This document shows positions 18,546-27,705 of a DNA stretch of 53,849 nt, piece by piece (position 1 is the first letter of the stretch; each line of letters opens with the position of its first letter). The position numbers and the translations under genes are program-made. The notes under the pieces were generated by a model that had not been told where the DNA came from, made no database searches, and was given only the letters and a program-made list of their open reading frames with translations. The DNA comes from Psychrobacillus sp. BL-248-WT-3 (lineage in GTDB: Bacteria > Bacillota > Bacilli > Bacillales_A > Planococcaceae), in NCBI RefSeq assembly GCF_012843435.1, contig NZ_JABAFC010000026.1, forward strand, positions 1 through 53,849, read 5' to 3'.

Positions 18546-18611
18546 ACTTCCCCCTCTTTTCTCTTTTAATTAGCTTACTACCATTATATCTAAATAGTCT
18601 TTCTTTTTTAA

Positions 18612-19013
18612 AAATAAATGGCTATGTTAAAGGTTAGGGTTGATTTATGATGCAAAGAAATTTTAGATCAGAGAGTAGAATTGATTGTTCACACCAGCCG
18701 GACGCTTTCCTCGGGGTGAGCGATAAGCCATCACCCATCGCTTACGCGCGTGGTTGTGATGTCTTATCTGTCTCACTCATCCCGTAGGAGTCGCCGTCTG
18801 GCACTCCAATCAATAAATGGAACAGCTTTATCATCGATTAATCGCTAAAAATTTACTAGCATAAACAAAGCTTCAAAATGGTCACCAACCCCAATTTCAT
18901 CATCTATTTATATTTAGCAGACATTTGAAAGTACCTTTGTTTATGTTTACAGTCACTATAAAAAAGAATTGTTAGTCAAAATAAACCCATATCTTTAACA
19001 AAGCTAAATAAAT
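18612..19013 (+). mobile_element. MITE-like element copy A with 8-bp target duplication
   Basis: The element spans 18620-19005 (386 bp). Its left end GGCTATGTTAAAG and the reverse complement of its right end AGCTTTGTTAAAG are imperfect inverted repeats that stay similar for about 26 bases. It is flanked by the exact direct repeat AAATAAAT (18612-18619 and 19006-19013). It has no open frame longer than a few dozen codons, so it must move with a transposase supplied elsewhere. The 8-bp duplication and GGCT-type ends suggest an ISL3-like parent, which is inference. The centre (18694-18802) is a strong foldback. The same element lies at 31991-32330 and 43004-43387. Confidence 0.85.
18694..18802 (+). 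repeat. Conserved 109-bp foldback core of the MITE, copy A
   Basis: The arms pair imperfectly: GCCGGACG with CGTCTGGC, TCGGGGTGAG with CTCACTCATCCCG, GATAAG with CTTATC and ATCAC with GTGAT, around a GC-rich loop containing GCTTACGCGCG. This core is identical base for base to 43081-43189 and differs at three positions from the inverted copy near 32187-32295. Confidence 0.85.
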
Positions 19014-19052
19014 TATAATGGAAAGAACTAACCAAAAGGAGGATATTATGGA

Positions 19053-19613
19053 ATGGAAATTCAAACGATTTACGGGGACTTGCCACAATTGGAAACAGAA
19101 AGACTCCTACTGCGGAAAATTACGTTAGGTGATGCAGAGGATATGTATACATATGGATCCAATCCAGAAGTATCTAAGTATGTTACTTGGGATCAGCATA
19201 ATACAATAGAGGACACGAAAGAATTCATTCATTTTATCCTAAAGCAGTACGAGAAAAAAGATATTGCACCGTGGGGGATTGAATATAAGGAAACAGGTCA
19301 GTTTATCGGAACTATCGACTTCGTCCAATGGCAAATTAAACATGATAGTGCTGAAATCGGATACGTTCTTTCCCAGGAATACTGGGGACAAGGGTTAACT
19401 ACTGAGGCTGCCGAAGAATTAATCCATTTTGGCTTTAACCACATGGACTTAATACGCATACAGGCTAGATGCTTTGTCGAGAATGTCGGCTCCTCGCGTG
19501 TAATGGAAAAAGTGGGGATGTCCTATGAGGGTACTATGAGAAAAGGGATGAAAGTAAAAGGGAAACATGTAGATTTGAAAATTTACTCCATTTTAAAAGA
19601 GGATTTCTCTTAA
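19053..19613 (+). CDS. GNAT acetyltransferase, RimJ/RimL type
   Basis: The 186-residue protein opens with the RimJ-like LETERLLLRKITLGDAEDM and has the acetyl-CoA loop in YWGQGLTTEAAEELIHFGF and the closing NVGSSRVMEKVGMSYEGTMR. Family members acetylate the N-terminal amine of ribosomal proteins or small amines; the target is unknown here. The ribosome binding site AAAGGAGG also stands five bases before an out-of-frame ATG at 19048, which opens a short dead-end frame. The GNAT frame starts at 19053. It is a single gene downstream of MITE copy A. Confidence 0.85.
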   Translation: MEIQTIYGDLPQLETERLLLRKITLGDAEDMYTYGSNPEVSKYVTWDQHNTIEDTKEFIHFILKQYEKKDIAPWGIEYKETGQFIGTIDFVQWQIKHDSAEIGYVLSQEYWGQGLTTEAAEELIHFGFNHMDLIRIQARCFVENVGSSRVMEKVGMSYEGTMRKGMKVKGKHVDLKIYSILKEDFS

Positions 19614-19630
19614 GATATCACATAACTATT

Positions 19631-19673
19631 AAAGGAGAGGCATGAAATTACGGTACCTCTCCTTTATTTATTT
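19631..19673 (+). terminator. Intrinsic terminator of the RimJ-like gene
   Basis: AAAGGAGAGG pairs with CCTCTCCTTT around a 15-base loop and is followed by ATTTATTTGTT. Confidence 0.75.
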
Positions 19674-19712
19674 GTTATAGCTATGTTGGTTGCTCACAAA
19701 TTAACCATATCC

Positions 19713-20660
19713 TTAGTTAAATGCTTTTAAGCTTTCTAGTGTTGCTCCTAGAAACTTAGCAAGCTCTAGCATGCCATATTTTCCAGCCTTTTCCTCAGCG
19801 TCCGCATTATAATTCGTATTCGTGTTTACATCATAGGTGTAGACTTCACCATTACTATCCCGTATGAATTCAATACCTGCAACATCTATTTTGTTTTGTT
19901 GAAGGAAGGCTTCATATTTTGCAATCCATCCTTCCTCTAAATCCTCTTGGATCTCAAACTTTGGTTTAACAGTTGGCTCCTCTCCCACTGGACAGAAGGC
20001 ATCACCAATTTGACACGAGTCAGCCGGGCAAAGTTCAAATCCCTCAGAGGTATCGACTCTAACAGCATATAAGTATTTTCCTCCGACAAACTCTGCTCTT
20101 GTAATATACGATTCTGGAGATTGAATATACTCTTGAATTAATGTAATGCCATCCACAGGTTCATCAAACATTGGGCCATAAATATATTCCTTTAATGCAT
20201 CGACTGTTTGGAATAATTGAACCCCTAGTCCTTTCCCTGCTCTATTATGTTTGGTTATAAAAGGGACAACCCCTAATTTCTCGGCAGCAGAAACGATGTG
20301 TTCCTTACCAACGGCAGCTATTGTTTTAGGTGTTCGAATACCGCTTGCTTCTAATGCTGCATACTGATTGATTTTACTTAGTTCCAAGCTTAATGCTTTT
20401 GTTCCATTAAACACTGTTCTTCCATGATGTTCTAACCATGTAAGCATACCTCCAGCCAATTCTGGTGCATACCTATGCCCCCTAGTATGAGAAGATGCGC
20501 TCATGCGGTTATAAAATACACCGTTTGGTGGTTCGACCGTTAAATCTACAATTCCTTGGTCTAAATGCCAGCTTTCATAAGGCAGATTAAGTTCCTCTAA
20601 TCTTTTAGTTAAATGAATTGTCCACTCATCATTTTCATGAATAATATAAATTTTTGACAT
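19713..20660 (-). CDS. ATP-grasp domain protein, RimK-like ligase
   Basis: The 315-residue cytosolic protein has an N-terminal preATP-grasp region, an ATP-grasp lysine/glycine loop in FITKHNRAGKGLGVQLF, and the metal-binding C-terminal strand YTYDVNTNTNYNADAEEK, where N-x-N binds Mg. Proteins of this group join an amino acid to a carboxylate (glutamate ligases, RimK). Neither substrate can be named. It starts from ATG with GGAGATGT upstream and stands alone. Confidence 0.75.
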   Translation of the reverse strand: MSKIYIIHENDEWTIHLTKRLEELNLPYESWHLDQGIVDLTVEPPNGVFYNRMSASSHTRGHRYAPELAGGMLTWLEHHGRTVFNGTKALSLELSKINQYAALEASGIRTPKTIAAVGKEHIVSAAEKLGVVPFITKHNRAGKGLGVQLFQTVDALKEYIYGPMFDEPVDGITLIQEYIQSPESYITRAEFVGGKYLYAVRVDTSEGFELCPADSCQIGDAFCPVGEEPTVKPKFEIQEDLEEGWIAKYEAFLQQNKIDVAGIEFIRDSNGEVYTYDVNTNTNYNADAEEKAGKYGMLELAKFLGATLESLKAFN

Positions 20661-20864
20661 ATCCTACATCTCCTCATTATTAATCTATTTAAAGTCTAAG
20701 AAAAACAGATTTATTATATTATCATTAGTATATAGGAACTCTATTCCCTAGTACAACAATAGGTTTTAAAAGTAAGAAAAATAAGAAAAGCTCTCTGAAT
20801 TTTTAAATCCTTAATCTCCTTAGGCCCTGTCATTTCCCCCCGTAGCTCTATAGTTACCAACTGA

Positions 20865-20905
20865 GAAAAAATAAAAACGTGAAATCAAGGAACGATTTCA
20901 CGTTT
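20865..20905 (-). terminator. Intrinsic terminator of the catalase gene
   Basis: AAACGTGAAATC pairs with GATTTCACGTTT and the minus-strand copy continues into TTTATTTTTTC. Nothing else is visible in 20661-20864. Confidence 0.8.
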
Positions 20906-20933
20906 GTTTATATTAGAGTATTAAATTTTTATA

Positions 20934-22529
20934 TCAATAAGGATCAGCTTCATGACTATTTTCTACCGCTTGCTGTGGAGCTTTTTCTCCATTTACGTCC
21001 CCAAGTGGATGTTGACTAGAGCCACCTTTAGGTGCATTTTTTAAGCCTTCCTTAAGAAGTCTTCCGTACTCTTCATCCGCTTCCTCTGCTAGAGCAATCA
21101 TCTTATCCTGAATTCTTGGGTCACACTTAGAGAGATCATTCACTAGGTTAGACAGTAGCTCTGTCTTCTCCCACTGTTCAAAATTACGATAGGTTTCCCC
21201 TGCTTGCTTCGTATTACTTTGGCGATCTATCGATTCTCTAACTAAGTTTCCTTTAATCATTGGGGTGTATTCCTTGCCAGTTTGTTCAGCCTCATGTAAT
21301 CCATCTAAAATAGATGGCTCGTAGTTAATATGAGGGTTTTGGAAAGGGCCTCTATCTAATCGGTATGCCATTTGGCCTCCTGTTTGATTGGTTGCCACAC
21401 GCTTTTTCGGTGCATTAATAGGCAGCTGTAAGTAGTTAGCTCCTACTCGATGACGTTGAGTATCAGAATAGGAGAAGGTCCGTCCCTGAAGCATTTTGTC
21501 ATCTGAGAAATCTAATCCATCTACTAATACCCCTGTACCAAATGCTGCTTGCTCCACTTCCATGAAATAATCCTGAGGATTACGATTTAACACCATTTTC
21601 CCAACTGGCATCCATGGAAATTGATCATTCGGCCATAACTTTGTATCGTCTAACGGATCGAAATCTAACTCAGGGTGTTCACCATCACTCATAATTTGAA
21701 CATTTAACTCCCACTCAGGGAAATCTCCTTTTTCAATAGCATCATATAAGTCTTGAGTAGCATGATTGAAATTTTTCGCTTGAATTTCTTCAGCTTCTGA
21801 TTGAGTTAAATTACGAATTCCTTGTTTAGGCTCCCAATGATACTTGATCAGGACTCCCTCACCATCTTTATTTACCCATTTATACGTATTTACTCCTGAG
21901 CCTTGCATCATGCGATAATTCGCTGGAATTCCCCAAGGCGAATAAATGAATGTAACCATATGAAAGGATTCCGGAGAGCTTGCACAAAAATCAAAAAATC
22001 GTTCTGCATCTTGAATATTTGTAACAGGATCTGGCTTAAATGCATGAATCATATCAGGAAATTTCATCGCATCACGAATAAAGAAAATCTTCAAGTTGTT
22101 TCCTACTAAATCCCAGTTGCCATCCTCCGTATAAAATTTCACTGCAAATCCTCTAGGATCACGTAGCGTTTCAGGTGAATGTCCTCCATGAATAACGGAA
22201 GAAAAACGAGCAAAAACCGGTGTTCTTTTTCCTTTTTCCTGGAATAGCTTAGCCCTAGTATATTTCGATATACTTTCATTACCAACTGCTCCGTACGCTT
22301 CAAAATACCCATGTGCTCCAGCCCCGCGTGCATGAACTACACGTTCTGGAATCCGCTCTCTGTCAAAATGACTTATTTTTTCTATGAAGTCATAATTTTC
22401 AAGCGTTGCTGGACCACGGTTTCCAACTGTTCTTATATTTTGGTTGTTCGTAATTGGATGTCCCTGTCTATTTGTCAGCGTATCCTCGGTCTCACGATTA
22501 GTCTCGTTGTTAGAATGATCTTTTTCCAA
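20934..22529 (-). CDS. katA: Haem catalase
   Basis: This monofunctional haem catalase (531 residues) breaks down hydrogen peroxide. The active-site His lies in [15 protein letters not shown] and the distal Asn in [10 protein letters not shown]. The proximal haem Tyr is in [17 protein letters not shown], with the arginine that contacts haem. The tail after residue 500 is longer than B. subtilis KatA (483). The start codon is TTG at 22529, seven bases after AGGAGG. I found no clear PerR box in the 87-bp upstream gap. Confidence 0.94.
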   Translation of the reverse strand: MEKDHSNNETNRETEDTLTNRQGHPITNNQNIRTVGNRGPATLENYDFIEKISHFDRERIPERVVHARGAGAHGYFEAYGAVGNESISKYTRAKLFQEKGKRTPVFARFSSVIHGGHSPETLRDPRGFAVKFYTEDGNWDLVGNNLKIFFIRDAMKFPDMIHAFKPDPVTNIQDAERFFDFCASSPESFHMVTFIYSPWGIPANYRMMQGSGVNTYKWVNKDGEGVLIKYHWEPKQGIRNLTQSEAEEIQAKNFNHATQDLYDAIEKGDFPEWELNVQIMSDGEHPELDFDPLDDTKLWPNDQFPWMPVGKMVLNRNPQDYFMEVEQAAFGTGVLVDGLDFSDDKMLQGRTFSYSDTQRHRVGANYLQLPINAPKKRVATNQTGGQMAYRLDRGPFQNPHINYEPSILDGLHEAEQTGKEYTPMIKGNLVRESIDRQSNTKQAGETYRNFEQWEKTELLSNLVNDLSKCDPRIQDKMIALAEEADEEYGRLLKEGLKNAPKGGSSQHPLGDVNGEKAPQQAVENSHEADPY

Positions 22530-22616
22530 TTTTTATCCTCCTAGCTTTAACTTTACTTCTATTCCATTCTGTCCAAATGTATAAGTAAATATTCCAGCAT
22601 AGGAAAAAGGAAGTAG

Positions 22617-23171
22617 TTATAATACGAACTCTTTTCCTATTAAAATAATCGATTCTTCCACTAAAAAGTGCATTAGCTTACCTTCATAAATTAGTTCAAT
22701 GTCAGGATATTCAGCAAATTGATGCGGCTGAACAGAAGATGGTTTAGCTATATCTATAGTTGACTCGTTCAATATAGTAGCAACAAACTGCGAACAAAAG
22801 AAGGCATTCTCCCTTTGAATATTTAACTGAAGAGCAATTCCAAACAAACCAAGCAAGTTATACTTATACTTCTTTTGCTCTGCTTTAAAAGTAAGCACCT
22901 TGTCACGCATCCGATCATATTCGTCCAAAGATACTTTGTATTTTAAAATGGAACAATTAGCATGATACAGTAATCCACCACGAGCATCTTCCTGCACAAA
23001 TCCTCCGTTAATAGGATTGTATCGTTGCTTTCTTCCAAAGCTATATACTTCATTCAATTCCTCATCAAAAGCAATCGATGCATGATTTTTACTTTTCCCT
23101 GTATACATTCCTATCAACCTAGAAAACCAGGTGCCTGTGTCACTTAATACAATATAAACCGCCTTTTCCAT
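22617..23171 (-). CDS. Papain-like (YiiX/C92-type) hypothetical protein
   Basis: The 184-residue protein starts MEKAVYIVLSDTGTWFSRLI. A His in KNHASIAFD stands near the N-terminus and a Cys in AFFCSQFVATIL near the C-terminus. This His-before-Cys order with a following Gln/Phe pattern is that of the circularly permuted NlpC/P60-papain fold, whose members cleave amide or ester bonds of lipids or peptidoglycan. There is no signal peptide. The ATG at 23171 follows GGGGTGGGAAG; an upstream in-frame ATG at 23258 would add 29 residues without a comparable ribosome binding site. The function is otherwise unknown. The gap 23172-23475 holds nothing recognisable. Confidence 0.65.
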   Translation of the reverse strand: MEKAVYIVLSDTGTWFSRLIGMYTGKSKNHASIAFDEELNEVYSFGRKQRYNPINGGFVQEDARGGLLYHANCSILKYKVSLDEYDRMRDKVLTFKAEQKKYKYNLLGLFGIALQLNIQRENAFFCSQFVATILNESTIDIAKPSSVQPHQFAEYPDIELIYEGKLMHFLVEESIILIGKEFVL

Positions 23172-23475
23172 CTTCCCACCCCACGAACAATACTTCTTTA
23201 TTTCTTTATCATCTCTTAAAGAGAAAACTCTATGAAGAGACTGCAGATGGAAAGCCACTAAGACCTAAGACGTATTCTTTTAAATAATCATCGTTGATTA
23301 TTCTTTTTTCATTTCATATCACCTATGGGCACTGCAGATAGTTTCACCCTTTAAGAAAATTTGTTCGTATCTATTAGGAAATATTTTATTTATGAAACTA
23401 ACTTAATTATTTTGCAAAAATGGACACTTTCAATGAATATGTTGTGTGAGTAGTCGATTGTCCCTTTATTAATGA

Positions 23476-23504
23476 TTGAAGATAATACTTTTAACTGATA
23501 AAAT
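23476..23504 (+). promoter_or_regulatory. Vegetative-type promoter of the gluconate dehydrogenase-like cluster
   Basis: TTGAAG (23476-23481), a 17-bp spacer and TAAAAT (23499-23504) lie about 60 bases upstream of the first ribosome binding site. Confidence 0.55.
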
Positions 23505-23571
23505 TCTTTCGTTACATAGTTCTACAGAAATAGCATCTTAAGAAAATTTCAACTTATAAAGGAGGATAATA

Positions 23572-23829
23572 ATGTCTAATTATAATAGAGAAGAACTAGT
23601 GTTATTGAATCAAATATTGCTTGCTCTCTTTCTAGTAGCGGATTTTGCACTTTTTCTTCATTTCTCTCACAGTTCTTTCCCTTGGTTTGCATTACTTGGT
23701 GCAGGCATTGGTTTAGCTATTATTGTTCTTTGCTGGGCAGAAAAAGTACAGATTTATTTCATTGCCAGTTTGCTAGTTTTTACAGGCTTCTTTTTACTAA
23801 TATACAATTGGCATTCTTTATTCCATTAA
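23572..23829 (+). CDS. Small three-helix membrane protein
   Basis: This is an 85-residue protein with three predicted membrane helices (about residues 12-30, 36-55 and 60-80) and no charged core motif. It has a strong AAAGGAGG ribosome binding site. It is the first gene of the cluster, 27 bases ahead of the Tat-signal subunit gene. Proteobacterial gluconate dehydrogenases have a membrane cytochrome c subunit; here this haem-free peptide is the only membrane partner encoded next to the enzyme, so it may serve as an anchor. That role is inference. Confidence 0.75.
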   Translation: MSNYNREELVLLNQILLALFLVADFALFLHFSHSSFPWFALLGAGIGLAIIVLCWAEKVQIYFIASLLVFTGFFLLIYNWHSLFH

Positions 23830-23856
23830 GCAAATCATAATAGGAGGTTTACCAAA

Positions 23857-24600
23857 ATGTCAGAACAAGAAAATAAACAAACTTTTTTAGATAAACGTTC
23901 TTCGAGACGTAAATTTATTAAAAACTCCGGGCTTACTGTCGGAGGTATCGTACTAGGTGGAGCGCTTGGAAGCCTAGTAGCCGGAAAGTCAGAAAATACT
24001 CAAACTGCTGTAGACGCTACTCATAAGGCCGTAGACTATAGTGAGACTCGTCAGTTTTTTGTTCGTCAAAAGGACTTTGATGCATTAGCTGCTGCCACTG
24101 AGCTAATCTATCCAGAGGATGAGCATGGTCCAGGAGCTATTGCTTTAGGAGTACCATATTTTATCGACAAGGCATTAGCTAGCCCATGGGGAACTAATGC
24201 GGATGATTACCGCAAGGGACCATTTAAGGCTGGTGAGATTCCTTTGGACAACAGTGAAATTTTACTTCAAGGTGTCCGTAAGCTAAACGAGGTTTCTGAG
24301 AAACAGCACGATGGAACTTTATTTAAAGATTTATCAGAGGAACAACAAATTGCGATTTTAACTGCATTCCAAATGGGTGAGGTAGAAATGCAATTCATGA
24401 ACTCTGCAGTATTCTTCACTAATTTAAGAACTCTAACACTTCAAGGGTGCTTTGCTGACCCACTATATGGTGGAAACAAAGACATGGCTGGCTGGAAGAT
24501 GAAAGAATTCCCTGGAGCTCAAATGTCTTACACTGCCTATTTAGATGAAGAAGAATTCGTTTCAATAGCACCTGTTAGTCTAGGTGGACATCAACACTAA
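23857..24600 (+). CDS. Gluconate 2-dehydrogenase subunit 3-like protein with Tat signal
   Basis: The 247-residue protein has a clear twin-arginine signal: SSRRKFIK followed by the hydrophobic stretch GLTVGGIVLGGALGSLVAG, ending near residue 45. The mature part matches the small (gamma) subunit of membrane gluconate/FAD-sugar dehydrogenases, including AATELIYPEDEHGPGAIALGV and the later LQGCFADPLYGGNKDMAGW. The small subunit escorts the folded flavoprotein across the membrane. The ribosome binding site AGGAGG precedes the ATG. It lies between the membrane peptide gene and the flavoprotein gene, all on the plus strand with short gaps. Confidence 0.88.
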   Translation: MSEQENKQTFLDKRSSRRKFIKNSGLTVGGIVLGGALGSLVAGKSENTQTAVDATHKAVDYSETRQFFVRQKDFDALAAATELIYPEDEHGPGAIALGVPYFIDKALASPWGTNADDYRKGPFKAGEIPLDNSEILLQGVRKLNEVSEKQHDGTLFKDLSEEQQIAILTAFQMGEVEMQFMNSAVFFTNLRTLTLQGCFADPLYGGNKDMAGWKMKEFPGAQMSYTAYLDEEEFVSIAPVSLGGHQH

Positions 24601-24629
24601 GCAATTTAAAAATGGAGGTTACTAAGGTT

Positions 24630-26372
24630 ATGGTTACAAAATTACCAAAAGTAGACGTTGTAACAACTGGTATGGGTTGGACTGGCGGAATAGTTGCTGC
24701 TGAGCTGACTAAAGCTGGTTATCAAGTAGTTGGTCTTGAACGTGGAGTTGAAAGATCTATTGAAGATTATCTTCATGGACACGATGAGCTAAAATACAAT
24801 GTACGTAAAGAACTAATGCAAAAACTAAATAAAGATACAATTACTTTCAGAAACACATTAAATGATGAGGCAACTCCAGTCCGCAGTGAAAATGCGCTAG
24901 TTGTAGGTACAGGTACTGGCGGCGGCGGTGCTCACTGGGGCGGTCAAACGTATCGTTACTTCCCATATGACTTTGAAATTCGCAGTAAGACAATTGAAAA
25001 GTACGGCGAAGGTAAAATCGGGAAAGATGTAACTATCCAAGATTGGGGTCTTACTTACGATGAAATAGAGCCATACTACTCTAAGTTTGAACAAATGGCT
25101 GGTATTTCTGGGGAAGTGGATCCTATGGCAGGTCCACGATCTATTGACTACCCTACTCCACCTTTAAAGAAACTCAAACAAATGAAAATGTTCCATGAAG
25201 CAGCAGAAAAGCTTGGTTGCCATCCGTTTGTAGTTCCTACTGCAAATGTATCAGAAACATATGTAAATCCAGATGGAGAACAACTAAACGCTTGTCAATA
25301 TTGCGCATTCTGTGGTAACTATGGTTGTGAATACGGGGCTAAAGCAGATCCGATTGTAACGGTTATCCCAACCGCTAAGAAGACAGGTAACTTTGAATTA
25401 CGCACTCATTCTTTAGTTACTCGTGTACTATATGAAAATGGAAAAGCAACAGGCGTGTTGTACAAAGATATTAGAACTGGTGAAGTATTTGAGCAACCAG
25501 CTGATATCGTTGCTTTAACAAGCTATACATTTAATAATGTTCGTCTACTTCTTTTATCTGGAATAGGACAACCTTATAATCCTAAAACAGGTACTGGAGT
25601 AATCGGAAAAAACTATACAGATCATCATACAATTACCGGAGCAATTGGTTACTTTGAAGAAGAGAAATTCAATAGTTTCATTGGAACAGGTTCATTAGGT
25701 TCAGCATTTAATGATTTCAATGCCGATAACTTTGACCATAGTGATGTCGATTTTATCCATGGTGGTCAAGTAGAGATGCACTTATTTGGAAACGAACCAA
25801 TTGCGAACAATCCAGCTCCTTTTGGAACACCAACTTGGGGTAAAGAATTCAAGAAAAACTCATTACATTACTACCATAGAAATGTATCGGTTGTTTCACA
25901 AAGAGCTATTTTACCGCATAAGGAACATTATTTAGACTTAGATCCTGTATATAAAGATGATAATGGAGATCCATTGATCCGTGTTACATTCGACTATACA
26001 GCAGAAGACCACAAGCGTAACGAATTCCTTGTAGAAAAATGTGCTGAGGTAGTAAAAGAAATGGGTGCTGATATAATAGACGTTATCCCAATGGCAGAAC
26101 ATTTCGGTGGCAGATTCACATTCCAGCATGATGCTGGTGGAGCAATTATGGGTGAGAATCCAGAAACGTCTGCAGTAAATAATTATCTTCAAATGTGGGA
26201 TGCAGAAAATCTATTTGTATGTGGAGCATCTGCTTTCCCTCACTTTGGACCTACTAATCCAACACCAACTGCTGCTGCCCTTACGTATAGAGCAACAGAA
26301 GGTATGATAAAGTATCTGAAAAACGGTGGCGGACAATTAGTTTCTGCGAAAAAAGAAAAAGAATTAGTGTAA
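24630..26372 (+). CDS. GMC-family FAD dehydrogenase (gluconate 2-dehydrogenase large subunit-like)
   Basis: The flavoprotein has about 580 residues. An FAD-binding dinucleotide fold lies at the N-terminus (VVTTGMGWTGGIVAAEL) with a glycine-rich GTGTGGGGAHWGG loop. A four-Cys cluster ACQYCAFCGNYGCEYG resembles the iron-sulfur motif reported in FAD-glucose and fructose dehydrogenases. The C-terminal catalytic His/Asn part is HFGPTNPTPTAAALTYRATEG. It has no signal peptide, so export would depend on the Tat-signal subunit by hitchhiking. ATG at 24630 is chosen; the ATG at 24612 overlaps the GGAGG ribosome binding site, though the spacing (11) is long. The substrate (gluconate, glucose or another polyol) is not certain. 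Confidence 0.87.
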   Translation: MVTKLPKVDVVTTGMGWTGGIVAAELTKAGYQVVGLERGVERSIEDYLHGHDELKYNVRKELMQKLNKDTITFRNTLNDEATPVRSENALVVGTGTGGGGAHWGGQTYRYFPYDFEIRSKTIEKYGEGKIGKDVTIQDWGLTYDEIEPYYSKFEQMAGISGEVDPMAGPRSIDYPTPPLKKLKQMKMFHEAAEKLGCHPFVVPTANVSETYVNPDGEQLNACQYCAFCGNYGCEYGAKADPIVTVIPTAKKTGNFELRTHSLVTRVLYENGKATGVLYKDIRTGEVFEQPADIVALTSYTFNNVRLLLLSGIGQPYNPKTGTGVIGKNYTDHHTITGAIGYFEEEKFNSFIGTGSLGSAFNDFNADNFDHSDVDFIHGGQVEMHLFGNEPIANNPAPFGTPTWGKEFKKNSLHYYHRNVSVVSQRAILPHKEHYLDLDPVYKDDNGDPLIRVTFDYTAEDHKRNEFLVEKCAEVVKEMGADIIDVIPMAEHFGGRFTFQHDAGGAIMGENPETSAVNNYLQMWDAENLFVCGASAFPHFGPTNPTPTAAALTYRATEGMIKYLKNGGGQLVSAKKEKELV

Positions 26373-26380
26373 TCTCTATA

Positions 26381-26405
26381 TAGCTTAGTCAACGAATCTA
26401 AGCTA
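26381..26405 (+). promoter_or_regulatory. Hairpin between the flavoprotein gene and tatA
   Basis: TAGCTTAG pairs with CTAAGCTA around a nine-base loop. No T run follows directly (GGAAAGACC), so it is more likely an mRNA stability or processing stem than a terminator. Confidence 0.4.
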
Positions 26406-26483
26406 GGAAAGACCATTTTTCTGTAATGATATGTTATAGTAAACGTGCACCGTCATTCAAATTACAGACAAGGAGGAAACAAT

Positions 26484-26684
26484 ATGCCAAATATAGGTAT
26501 CCCGGGTCTAATACTAGTTTTAATTATTGCTCTAGTAATCTTTGGTCCTTCCAAACTACCTCAACTAGGTAAAGCGGTTGGTCAAACCTTAAAAGAATTT
26601 AAAACTTCTACGAGAGATATTATCAATGATGAAGAAAAAGATGATAAAAAACTTGTGGACTCTGAAAAAGAAAAGCAAATATAA
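26484..26684 (+). CDS. tatA: Twin-arginine translocase subunit TatA
   Basis: The 66-residue protein has a short periplasmic-side N-terminus (MPNIGIPG), one membrane helix ([12 protein letters not shown]), the hinge [15 protein letters not shown] and a charged amphipathic tail. This is the TatA/TatE type. The start is ATG at 26484 after AAGGAGG; an upstream in-frame ATG at 26445 would spoil the N-terminus. It directly follows the dehydrogenase genes, whose small subunit carries a Tat signal. No tatC is in the window, so it must use a TatC encoded elsewhere. Confidence 0.93.
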   Translation: MPNIGIPGLILVLIIALVIFGPSKLPQLGKAVGQTLKEFKTSTRDIINDEEKDDKKLVDSEKEKQI

Positions 26685-26700
26685 TATATATTTCCAAGAA

Positions 26701-26738
26701 AGTGGGCTAGTAGCAGTAAATACTGGTCCACTCTTTTT
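26701..26738 (+). terminator. Terminator after tatA
   Basis: AGTGGGCTAGTA pairs with TACTGGTCCACT (two non-canonical positions) and is followed by CTTTTTG. Confidence 0.75.
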
Positions 26739-26772
26739 GTAAGATTTATTAAGTATGAAGTTAAAAACCAAT

Positions 26773-26815
26773 AAAAAAAGGCACTTTCTGTTCAAGGAGA
26801 ACAGAAGTGCTTTTT
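26773..26815 (-). terminator. Terminator of the TetR-family gene
   Basis: GCACTTCTGTTC pairs with GAACAGAAAGTGC and on the minus strand ends in a seven-T run. Confidence 0.85.
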
Positions 26816-26855
26816 CTTATAAATTGCCTATGGGAAGTTTTGTTTTCCTAGCATC

Positions 26856-27467
26856 TCAATTTCTATTAGAAGGTTTCTCTAGTTTAAAGGCACTTTCTGA
26901 AGTTTTAAAGATTTGTAAAAGTGTATCTGCAATTTCTTCTGGCGTTTCTATACAGCCCTCTTGTAGCCATTCTATAATCACTCCGTATGACCCATACATT
27001 TTATAAGTATTGAAGTGTTTAATCCCAATGACCTCATTAGACTCATCTAGATAGGTTATTCCGTAGAATATTTCCTTGAATTTATTTAAAAAGCACTCTT
27101 GAAATCCAGGGATTGAATCTTTTACATATAAAAGACCATAAACGCTTCTATGATCATATAAATGTTTGAAGAAAGCATTTGATGTAGAAATAATTTTGTG
27201 ATAATCTACAACAGCAGTTCCTAAGAACGGGCTGTGAAAAGCATATTCTAAATCCTTTAAAGTTTCTAGCACTAGCTCCTCCGCAAGATCCTCTTTATCC
27301 TTATAATATATATAAAACGTACTTCGATTGTAGTCTGCTCTTTCTACTACATCCGTAATGGTAACGTTTTTATAGCCTTTTTCTTTCACTAATTCTATAA
27401 AATGAGACTTGAATATTTTCTTTGTCCTTCTCACTCTTCTATCAACCGAACTATTTTCAGCGCTCAC
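26856..27467 (-). CDS. TetR/AcrR family transcriptional regulator
   Basis: The protein has about 203 residues with an N-terminal TetR helix-turn-helix (KKIFKSHFIELVKEKGYKNVT, then ITDVVERADYNRSTFYIYYKDKEDL) and a ligand-binding C-terminal domain. The start is taken as GTG at 27467, seven bases after AAGGAG; the ATG at 27473 is one base from it. It is divergent from the DUF817 gene at 27706, with a 230-bp shared upstream region. That gene is the natural candidate target, but I cannot point to a sure operator. Confidence 0.85.
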   Translation of the reverse strand: MSAENSSVDRRVRRTKKIFKSHFIELVKEKGYKNVTITDVVERADYNRSTFYIYYKDKEDLAEELVLETLKDLEYAFHSPFLGTAVVDYHKIISTSNAFFKHLYDHRSVYGLLYVKDSIPGFQECFLNKFKEIFYGITYLDESNEVIGIKHFNTYKMYGSYGVIIEWLQEGCIETPEEIADTLLQIFKTSESAFKLEKPSNRN

Positions 27468-27705
27468 ATACATTCTCCTTTGTTAAAATTACCCCTTATT
27501 ACGGACATTTAATATATCTCTGATTCACGAGAATATTATATCCTATTAAGCGTCATTAAGGTAGGAATATTTTCTAAATATTTCTCGAAAGCGTTAGTCC
27601 TTATAGACTATCAAAGTTCAGAAACTTCTTCTTTTTTTATTCGTCCCCTTTTATATGTGTTTGTTTAAACCAAAAAAGACCATCAGTTAGGAGGTAATCC
27701 ATGAC

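Noticed and set aside
18620-19005. Remnant of an insertion sequence with transposase
   Set aside because: No frame resembles a transposase and all three copies lack coding capacity, so a MITE is the better description.
19048-19130. Gene starting at ATG 19048 with the best ribosome binding site spacing
   Set aside because: The frame ends after about 26 codons; the GNAT frame from 19053 is full length and conserved.
22530-22616. PerR box ahead of the catalase gene
   Set aside because: AT-rich but no TTATAAT-N-ATTATAA-like dyad could be found.
27540-27600. TetR operator between the TetR and DUF817 genes
   Set aside because: A loose dyad (CCTATTAA with TTAAGGTAGG) is present but the arms do not align symmetrically, so I could not support it.
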